39,088 nucleotides of DNA from JALCLA01 sp965653565 (GTDB taxonomy: Bacteria; Pseudomonadota; Gammaproteobacteria; Xanthomonadales; Xanthomonadaceae): NCBI GenBank assembly GCA_965653565.1, contig CBFHAI010000040.1:1-39088 (forward strand). The letters are read 5' to 3'. The notes beneath the pieces were generated by a model. It was not told where the DNA came from. It was given only the letters and a program-made list of their open reading frames with translations, and did not search any database. Shown here one piece after another: positions 33,147-39,088 of this stretch. Position 1 is the first letter of the stretch. Every line of letters starts with the position of its first letter. A program made the translations under genes and the position numbers.

Positions 33147-35570
33147 ATGCGGACGATTTGGGTATCGGCAATATTTTCGTTGGTTCTGGCGGCGACGAGC
33201 GGTAGTGCCAATGGCGCTGCCCCAGAGTTCGTGGCGCTTCTCAATGCCGGCGAACTGGGCGATGCTGCGTTCTTCGATCGGTTCGGAACGGCGGTCGACA
33301 TCGATGGCGACGTTGCGGTGGTCGGTGTACCACAAGACGATGTCGGGGATTTTTCGCACGCCGGATCGGTTTACGTATATCGAAGAACGCTGGGAGTCTG
33401 GAGCCAGGAGCAAAAACTGGTTGCGCCGGTGGCGAAGATCAACCAGCGCTTCGGCACGGCCGTGGCAGTCGACGGCACCACCCTGGCGGTTGGGGCAGTC
33501 GGAGAAGGCGATGGAGCAATCAATTTCTCCGGCGCGGTCTTCGTTTTCGATAGGGCGGATGGGGAGTGGAGCCTGACTCAGAAGCTTTCGTCGCCTACAC
33601 CTGCTTTAAACGACTTGCTTGGCTACAGCATCGATATGGTGGACGGAATTCTGGCCGCCGGGGTGCCCAACGCCACCGTCTCGGGACAAGCCAGCGCGGG
33701 CGTCATCGAGGTCTTCGTACGAGAAGCCGGGGTGTGGGTGCATGGTCAGCGCGTTATAGCGCCGGCGCCGCTTAGCACTGCGCAGCTCGGCGCGCGCATC
33801 GCTTTGACGCCGACGACGCTTGCGGCTTCGCTTTCGAACGACACCCCGTTGGGAACTCAGGTGGCGGTTTTTGAGTTACAGCAGGGCCTCTGGGGCAACA
33901 AGCAGACACTCAACGCTAACGATGGCACCTCCATCAATGGCTTCGGCATCAGCCTTAGTGCATTTGGAGATCGATTGGCTGTCGGCGCCCCGGGCACAGC
34001 AAGCAACACCGGCGCTGCTTACATTTTCGAAAAGACCGGCGCTGCATGGACCCAGACCGCCAAGCTTGTCGGCGGTATTCCCGGCGCTCGATTCGGACGA
34101 GGGATTGCGTTGGCGTCGACCCGCCTGCTCGTCGGCGAACCAGATTCACCTACCAATGGCCGTGTCATTCCTTTCGAAATGATCCTAGGAACCTGGACTC
34201 CCTTGCCCGCCGTGACCAGGAACAGTACCCAGATCGGCGATCAATACGGCACGGTTCTCGCCGCCTCCGGAGATACCGCAATCGTGGGTGTCCCCAATGG
34301 CGAGCCCGAGGGCGCTGTCGGGAACACGGGTGTCGCAACGATTGTGGATTGGGCCGACACGCTTCCCGTGGGAGGTCAAGAGTTTCACGCAGGGTTTCCG
34401 AGCGCTGCAGGTCGACTAGGCGATTCCGTCGATATCGCAGCGGATATCGCCGTTGTGGGTGCGCCTGACGAGCACAGTCGCAGTGGGAACTTCGAAAGTG
34501 GCGCGGCTTACGTCTATCAGCGTTCCGGAGCAGCGTGGAATCTTCTGCAACGGCTTTCTCTCGAAACAGAAAAGGAAACCGAGCGTTTCGGCGCAGTCGT
34601 CGCGATCGACGGGGACTGGATTGCCATCAGCGAACATGCCAGCGACGAATCAGGGTTATCAGATAGCGGGGTTGTCCACCTGTACCAACTTTCGAGTGGA
34701 CTTTACGCGCATGTGGCGGATATCCATCCGAACGATCCGGACGTCAACGATTACTTCGGAAACGCGCTCGCCTTCAACGAAGGAGTGCTGGTGGTTGGCG
34801 CTCCTTCGAAAGACACCTCGCAGCCCTTCAATTCCGGCGCGGTCTACGTGTTCGAAGCCGCCGCTGGATGGGCGCAGACCGCCAAGCTGCAAGCTCCGGT
34901 TCCGGCAGCGGGCGCCTGGTTCGGGAGCGCGCTCGACGTTTCGTCCGATACGATCATTGTCGGTGCTCCAGGCGCAGAAGGAGAAGCATCCGGTAGCGTG
35001 CATATCTTCCAGCGCAACGCAGCAGCCTGGGTATGGACTGCGGCGTTCGACGGATCCGTTGCCGAACACGACGCATTCGGCCGCGAGGTGAAACTGTCCG
35101 GCGACGATCTGATCATCAGCGCGAATCAGGCCACCGTCGCCGGAGACGACAACCGTGGCCGCCTTCAGCTCTATCGGCGCGGCAACGATGGAGTCTGGGT
35201 AGACAACGGCGAACTGATCGACCCAACCGGTTCGCCAGCTGCCTATTTCGGGAGCTGCCTCGCCGTCACCGGCAGCGCACTGTTTGTCGGAGCGCCAGGC
35301 ACCGACCAATATGCGGGAAAGGTCGCTTCCTTCACTCGCATTGGCGACCAATGGGTGGCGGACGTAAGCATCGATGCGCAACAGCTTTCGGGCACCGTGC
35401 GCGAATTGGGCTCTGCCTGCGCCGCCAACGATTCCGACTTGATCGTCGGCTCGCCGGGCCGAAGCGGCGCGCCCCCGTTCGGCAACCCTTTCGAAGGCGG
35501 CGCTTTCGTTTTTCGCAGCACCGGCGCCGAAGTCTTTGCCGACGGATTCGAAGAGGTCGCAACTCCTTGA
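33147..35570 (+). CDS. Secreted FG-GAP repeat protein, 14 repeats
   Basis: An 807-residue exported protein with a signal peptide (TIWVSAIFSLVLAATSGSANG). The whole mature chain is built of 14 repeats of about 55 residues. Each has an FG-x-(A/S)-hydrophobic start and a VVGAP-type end, for example FGTAVDIDGDVAVVG, FGNALAFNEGVLVVG and FGSCLAVTGSALFVG, followed by a G-x-V-Y-V-(F/Y) strand. Fourteen repeats would make two seven-bladed beta-propellers like those of integrin alpha chains. The chain ends VFADGFEEVATP. It probably binds ligands at the cell surface or outside the cell. The ATG at 33147 has GGAG upstream. Base composition is visibly less GC-rich than its neighbours. Confidence 0.9.
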   Translation: MRTIWVSAIFSLVLAATSGSANGAAPEFVALLNAGELGDAAFFDRFGTAVDIDGDVAVVGVPQDDVGDFSHAGSVYVYRRTLGVWSQEQKLVAPVAKINQRFGTAVAVDGTTLAVGAVGEGDGAINFSGAVFVFDRADGEWSLTQKLSSPTPALNDLLGYSIDMVDGILAAGVPNATVSGQASAGVIEVFVREAGVWVHGQRVIAPAPLSTAQLGARIALTPTTLAASLSNDTPLGTQVAVFELQQGLWGNKQTLNANDGTSINGFGISLSAFGDRLAVGAPGTASNTGAAYIFEKTGAAWTQTAKLVGGIPGARFGRGIALASTRLLVGEPDSPTNGRVIPFEMILGTWTPLPAVTRNSTQIGDQYGTVLAASGDTAIVGVPNGEPEGAVGNTGVATIVDWADTLPVGGQEFHAGFPSAAGRLGDSVDIAADIAVVGAPDEHSRSGNFESGAAYVYQRSGAAWNLLQRLSLETEKETERFGAVVAIDGDWIAISEHASDESGLSDSGVVHLYQLSSGLYAHVADIHPNDPDVNDYFGNALAFNEGVLVVGAPSKDTSQPFNSGAVYVFEAAAGWAQTAKLQAPVPAAGAWFGSALDVSSDTIIVGAPGAEGEASGSVHIFQRNAAAWVWTAAFDGSVAEHDAFGREVKLSGDDLIISANQATVAGDDNRGRLQLYRRGNDGVWVDNGELIDPTGSPAAYFGSCLAVTGSALFVGAPGTDQYAGKVASFTRIGDQWVADVSIDAQQLSGTVRELGSACAANDSDLIVGSPGRSGAPPFGNPFEGGAFVFRSTGAEVFADGFEEVATP

Positions 35571-35626
35571 CGAGCGTTCGCTCCTCGCTGCCCCGACACC
35601 GCTAAGGCTCGATTCGTATTCCCCAA

Positions 35627-35658
35627 ACGACTGCGGCGCCCGAAGGCGCCGCAGTCGT
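35627..35658. terminator. Convergent terminator-like hairpin
   Basis: ACGACTGCGGCGCC at 35627-35640 pairs perfectly with GGCGCCGCAGTCGT at 35645-35658 around CGAA. It lies between the convergent FG-GAP and DUF2383-type genes. T tracts are weak on both sides (TTTGGGG on the minus strand), but the position fits a shared terminator. Confidence 0.7.
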
Positions 35659-35678
35659 CAAACTTCAATAACCGCAAC

Positions 35679-36185
35679 TCAGGAAGCCGAAGGCGCACTC
35701 ACCTGCGCCGCCGTCAGCCGGCGCTTGCGGGCGCGCAGGGCTTCGCCCAGCGCACGCGCATGGGTTTCATACTGCATCGCCAGCACGCGCACGACGTAGC
35801 TGTTCTCTTTATCGTGGCGCACCTGCTGGATGCGGCCGAGGAGCTGGTTCTCGGTTTCTTCGATGCGCGTCACCTGATCCTGGCGGATGGCTTTCATGCC
35901 CGGACGCAGATCGCGGTACACCGCGTGGATTTCGCCGACCCAACCGTTGGCGGCCGGTGCCTTCGCACCTTTGGCGGTCTTGGCGACCTTGGTCGTGCTC
36001 TTGGCGGACTTGGTGTCGACTTCGTTCGACAACTCCGTGGCCAGATCGGCCTTGGCCCGCGCCATGCGTTTGAACAGCTTCGAGAGCTCCGCGTCCTTGA
36101 CCGATTCGGCCGCCTCGGCGTAGAACTCGCCGCCGTCACGGCTGGCTTCGATCAACTCCGGAAGGATATTGCTGCTGTCGCTCAT
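35679..36185 (-). CDS. DUF2383/PA2169-type four-helix-bundle protein
   Basis: A 168-residue cytoplasmic protein predicted as a long helical bundle, resembling PA2169-family DUF2383 proteins (ferritin-like fold). The start NILPELIEASRDGGEFYAEA, followed by LFKRMARAKADLATELSNEV, is the family signature. A Lys/Ala/Thr-rich linker (KSAKSTTKVAKTAKGAKAPA) interrupts it, followed by GWVGEIHAVYRDLR and two more helices ending in ARALGEALRARKRRL. The function of the family is unknown; a stress role is suspected. The ATG at 36185 has AAGGAG seven bases upstream, so the longer frame to 36326 is rejected. Confidence 0.85.
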   Translation of the reverse strand: MSDSSNILPELIEASRDGGEFYAEAAESVKDAELSKLFKRMARAKADLATELSNEVDTKSAKSTTKVAKTAKGAKAPAANGWVGEIHAVYRDLRPGMKAIRQDQVTRIEETENQLLGRIQQVRHDKENSYVVRVLAMQYETHARALGEALRARKRRLTAAQVSAPSAS

Positions 36186-36563
36186 GCGCTGCTCCTTGCT
36201 TGGGACGCGAACCGCGCCGACCCGCAACCGGCACCTGGCGGCGCAGTCGCTTCGGGAAGACCCGGTCGTATCATGGTGGGAAGCCTGACGGCGGCTCGGC
36301 GGCCCGCTCGGACGGAACATCGGCATCGTCAGGACTGGCGGCAGCTTAACGCCTGAATCAGAAAGAATTCGTTATTCAGCGTGAGCTGCCTCAAGCTTCG
36401 AGTGCAGATTCCATTGAAAATCAAAAGCCTGCCGAAAAGAGCTGACACAACCCATTACTTGCGTCAGCAACCAATTTTGCGTTATTCGCGCGAGATTCTG
36501 TTCAGCATCGCGCTTCCGGGGCCGACTGCCGGACCGTCTTGACGGCCGTGCGACCATGTCGCG
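36186..36563. other. Divergent intergenic region, AT-richer in the middle
   Basis: No gene is supported in these 378 bases between the DUF2383-type gene and the flavoprotein gene. From about 36340 to 36510 the composition is clearly AT-richer than the surroundings (for example GAATCAGAAAGAATTCGTTA). This fits a promoter region or an acquired fragment. A frame read on the minus strand across it belongs to a chance ORF opposite the flavoprotein gene. No terminator-like hairpin was found. Confidence 0.45.
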
Positions 36564-37805
36564 ATGACCGCCCGCGCCGCCCCAACGCAGGCCGCCGTGA
36601 TCGGCGGCGGACCCGCCGGACTGATGGCCGCCGACGTGCTGCGCGCGGCCGGCGTCGAGGTCGACCTGTACGACGCGATGGGCTCGGTGGGCCGCAAATT
36701 CCTGCTCGCCGGCAAGGGCGGCCTCAACCTCACCCATTCCGAACCGTTCGACGCCTTCGTCGCGCGTTACGCCGAGCGCCGCGACTGGGTGCGCGGGTGG
36801 CTGCGCGATTTCGATGCCGATGCCCTGCGCGACTGGGCGCGCGGATTCGGCATCGAGACCATGGTCGGCAGTTCGGGCCGCGTGTTTCCCGCCGATCTGA
36901 AGGCGGCGCCGTTGCTGCGCGGCTGGGTGCGCCGGCTGCGCGACCAGGGCGTGCGGTTTCATATGCATCATCGCTGGGTCGGATGGACCGATGAGGGTGC
37001 GCTGCTGTTCGCGACGAACGCGGGCGAGGTTGCCGTGCATGCCGACGCGAGTGTCTTTGCGCTGGGCGGCGCGAGCTGGCCGGAACTGGGATCGGACGGC
37101 ACCTGGGCCGCGATTTTTTCTCGCGCCGGCATCGAACCGGCCGCGTTGTGTCCCGCCAACTGCGGCTTCGAGACCGGCTGGAGCGACATCTTCGCAGCGC
37201 GTCATGCCGGCGCGCCGGTGAAACCGGTGCGCTTGTCGTTCGTCGATGCGCACGGCGCGCGGCACGAACGGCAAGGCGAATTCATTGCGACTGCACACGG
37301 CGTCGAAGGCAGTCTGATCTATGCGCTGTCGGCGCCGTTGCGCGAGACCATCGCCGCGCAGGGACAGGTGCTCGTACATCTCGATCTCGCGCCGGACCGC
37401 CGTGCCGATTGGCTGCAAGCCGCCCTGGCCCACCCGCGCGGCAGCCGCTCGGTGAGCGAACACCTGCGCCGTCGCGCGGGCATCGAAGGCGTGAAGCTCG
37501 CTTTGCTCAACGAAGCCTTGCCGCGTCCGCTCACCGACGATCCTGTGAAACTCGCAGCGGCCATCAAATCTCTACCGATCACATTGCTGCGTACCCGCCC
37601 GATCGCCGAGGCGATCAGCACCGCGGGCGGCGTGCGCGCCGAAGATCTGGACGCGGCGCTGATGCTGCGCGCACGTCCCGGTGTTTTCTGCGCCGGCGAA
37701 ATGCTCGATTGGGAAGCACCGACCGGCGGCTACCTATTGACCGCCTGCTTCGCCAGCGGGCGCCGCGCCGGCCTCGGCGCACTCGAATGGCTGGGCCGGC
37801 GCTGA
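36564..37805 (+). CDS. TIGR03862-type flavoprotein, HI0933 superfamily
   Basis: A 413-residue FAD-binding oxidoreductase related to HI0933. It opens with AAVIGGGPAGLMAADVL (dinucleotide-binding fold), then KFLLAGKGGLNLTHSE, the variant signature of the TIGR03862 group in place of SGGGRCNFTN. The C-terminal flavin motif is GVFCAGEMLDWEAPTGGYLL. The reaction is unknown. The stop overlaps the following rlmC ATG by one base (TGATG), so the two genes are translationally coupled. A distant paralogue, the classical HI0933 form, lies at 7132-8313. Confidence 0.9.
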   Translation: MTARAAPTQAAVIGGGPAGLMAADVLRAAGVEVDLYDAMGSVGRKFLLAGKGGLNLTHSEPFDAFVARYAERRDWVRGWLRDFDADALRDWARGFGIETMVGSSGRVFPADLKAAPLLRGWVRRLRDQGVRFHMHHRWVGWTDEGALLFATNAGEVAVHADASVFALGGASWPELGSDGTWAAIFSRAGIEPAALCPANCGFETGWSDIFAARHAGAPVKPVRLSFVDAHGARHERQGEFIATAHGVEGSLIYALSAPLRETIAAQGQVLVHLDLAPDRRADWLQAALAHPRGSRSVSEHLRRRAGIEGVKLALLNEALPRPLTDDPVKLAAAIKSLPITLLRTRPIAEAISTAGGVRAEDLDAALMLRARPGVFCAGEMLDWEAPTGGYLLTACFASGRRAGLGALEWLGRR

Positions 37806-38947
37806 TGCAGTGCGCCTATTTCGACGCGAACCGCTGTCGTTCCTGCAGCGAACTGGCGCGACCGTACGCCGAGCAACTCGCGGCGAAGGAACGCGTGTGC
37901 CGCGATCTGTTGTCGGCACACGCCGGCATCGAATGGCTGGCGCCCGTGGCGAGCGCCGAAGCGGGCTTCCGCAACAAGGCGAAGATGGTCGTCAGCGGCA
38001 CGATGGACGAGCCCGTGCTCGGCATCCTCGATGCGGCGGGCAGCGGCGTCGATCTATCCGATTGCCCGCTTTATCCGCCGGCGCTGCAAGCCGTGTTCGC
38101 GCCGCTCGCCGACTTCATCCGCACCGCGCGCATCGCGCCGTACGATATCGGCGCGCGTCGCGGCGAACTGAAATATCTGCTGATCACGCTTGCGGCAGAT
38201 GCCGCGTCGCCGCACGGCGGCGAAGTGATGGTTCGCTTCGTGTTGCGTTCGCAGGAACCGATCGCCCGCATGCGCAAGCATCTGCCAGCCCTGCAAGCCG
38301 CATTTCCGCAGCTCACAGTGATCTCCGCCAACCTCCAGCCGGAGCACAAGGCCGTCCTGGAAGGCGAACAGGAAATCGTGCTCAGCGAGCGCCAGCACAT
38401 CACGATGCGCCTCAACGGCATTCCGCTGCATCTTGGTGCGAAGAGTTTCTTCCAGACCAACGACGCCGTCGCTGCCGCGCTGTATCGCCAGGCGCGCGAC
38501 TGGGTCGACGCAAAAGCGCCGGCCGCGATGTGGGACCTGTTCTGCGGCGTCGGCGGCTTCGCGCTGCACTGCGCCGATGGCTTGCGCGAAGTCGCCGGCA
38601 TCGAAAGCAGCGCCGACGCCATCGAAAGTGCGATCCGCAGCGCGCGCGAACTCGGGCTGGCGAACGTGCATTTCCGTGCCCTGGATGCCGCCGATTTCGC
38701 GCTAGGACAAACGCGCGTACCCGAACTGGTGATCGTCAACCCACCGCGACGCGGCATCGGCGAATCGCTCGCCCGCTTCCTCGACGCATCGCCCGCGACC
38801 ACCGTGATCTATTCGAGCTGCAACGCCGAATCGCTGGCGCGCGACCTGGCGGCGATGCCCGCCTTCCGCGTGTCGCAAGCGCGTGTGCTGGACATGTTTC
38901 CGCATACGCGGCATTACGAGGTTATCGTTTTGCTCGAACGGGGTTGA
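37805..38947 (+). CDS. rlmC: 23S rRNA (uracil(747)-C(5))-methyltransferase RlmC
   Basis: A 380-residue TrmA/RumA-type RNA m5U methyltransferase best matching RlmC, which methylates U747 of 23S rRNA. The N-terminal iron-sulfur cysteines are in MQCAYFDANRCRSC (three Cys) and SDCPLYPP (fourth), without a TRAM domain. That is the RlmC layout. The methyltransferase part has SFFQTN, WDLFCGVGGFALHCA (S-adenosylmethionine site), IVNPPRRGIGES and YSSCNAESLARDL, whose Cys is the catalytic nucleophile. The start overlaps the flavoprotein stop (TGATG). Confidence 0.93.
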   Translation: MQCAYFDANRCRSCSELARPYAEQLAAKERVCRDLLSAHAGIEWLAPVASAEAGFRNKAKMVVSGTMDEPVLGILDAAGSGVDLSDCPLYPPALQAVFAPLADFIRTARIAPYDIGARRGELKYLLITLAADAASPHGGEVMVRFVLRSQEPIARMRKHLPALQAAFPQLTVISANLQPEHKAVLEGEQEIVLSERQHITMRLNGIPLHLGAKSFFQTNDAVAAALYRQARDWVDAKAPAAMWDLFCGVGGFALHCADGLREVAGIESSADAIESAIRSARELGLANVHFRALDAADFALGQTRVPELVIVNPPRRGIGESLARFLDASPATTVIYSSCNAESLARDLAAMPAFRVSQARVLDMFPHTRHYEVIVLLERG

Positions 38948-38983
38948 GCCTCGTGACGCGTGTTGAGGTTTGCGCGTATGAAT

Positions 38984-39048
38984 TAGGAGCGGGTCGCACA
39001 GAACGCAAAGGGTAGAGAAAGGAAGCGAAGGAAGAAGAAAAAGAATAA
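38984..39048 (+). repeat. Purine-rich 3' element, copy 4
   Basis: It begins TAGGAGCGGGTCGCACAGAA and continues with GCAAAGGGTAGAGAAAGGAA. It is related to the elements at 8318, 8471 and 21884. It lies 36 bases after the rlmC stop, in the same sense as rlmC, and runs into an A-rich tail that continues to the window edge. Confidence 0.65.
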
Positions 39049-39088
39049 TAAGAATAAAATGTGCATAAAAAATAAATACGCACAGGTC

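Noticed and set aside
32993..33301. Longer start for the molybdopterin oxidoreductase
   Set aside because: The extra residues run through the tandem repeat and into the divergent FG-GAP gene, and the ATG at 32992 already gives the normal distance to the first cluster cysteine.
36372..37463. 363-codon minus-strand frame opposite the TIGR03862 flavoprotein
   Set aside because: The coding pattern and motifs belong to the plus strand; the part in the intergenic region has no homology-like features or start signal.

Overview
The window is about 39 kb of GC-rich (roughly two-thirds G+C by eye), densely coding chromosome. Family content points to a gammaproteobacterium of the Xanthomonadales/Lysobacterales: an HU-like protein with a Lys/Ala-rich N-terminal arm, an oversized secreted M3 peptidase, DUF2909, DUF5694 and DUF1993 genes, an FG-GAP repeat protein ending in a VFADGFE tail, and several REP-like repeat families. 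The family-level placement is inferred; no rRNA or tRNA gene is present to fix it. I see no phage, transposase, integrase or CRISPR array.

Layout. 1-335: repeat-bearing spacer. 336-2402: secreted amidohydrolase. 2752-6416 (minus): a compact set of diheme cytochrome c, triheme cytochrome c, MocR-type regulator and a DUF2909 membrane protein, with paired ACCGG-N10-CCGGT sites upstream. 6581-8313 (plus): yaeQ overlapping an HI0933-family flavoprotein. 8318-8517: a long inverted repeat between convergent genes. 8529-11371 (minus): PNPOx-like protein, AsmA-like protein and a small acidic protein. 11484-13989 (minus): lipoprotein SodC, TrhO and a DUF5694 protein. 14239-15774: B12-binding radical SAM protein. 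15936-16328: HU-like protein. 16558-19520 (minus): a run including SlyD-like isomerase, glutathione S-transferase, glutathione peroxidase, DUF1993 and a 2OG-Fe(II) oxygenase. 19740-21863 (plus): glutathione-dependent formaldehyde detoxification pair frmA-frmB. 22065-24305 (minus): two uncharacterised proteins, an RRM protein and a cold shock protein. 24665-28327 (plus): M3 peptidase, glycine-zipper lipoprotein, CBS protein and a coupled 41-residue ORF. 28394-32992 (minus): TonB-dependent receptor and an orphan molybdopterin oxidoreductase. 33147-35570: secreted FG-GAP protein with 14 repeats. 35679-36185: DUF2383-like protein. 36564-38947: a second HI0933-type flavoprotein overlapping rlmC.

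Functional theme. Much of the middle is housekeeping for thiol, oxidant and aldehyde stress (SodC, GPx, GST, FrmA/FrmB, PNPOx). No single large novel system is obvious. The observations most worth pursuing are: (1) a purine-rich element found four times, each just after a stop codon and in the sense of that gene, two copies of which form a roughly 46-bp inverted repeat; (2) the cytochrome/MocR/DUF2909 set with its twin palindromes; (3) the 41-residue ORF coupled to the CBS gene; and (4) the 14-repeat secreted protein with its short C-terminal tail. Long open frames opposite real genes are common here because of the base composition and were left out.
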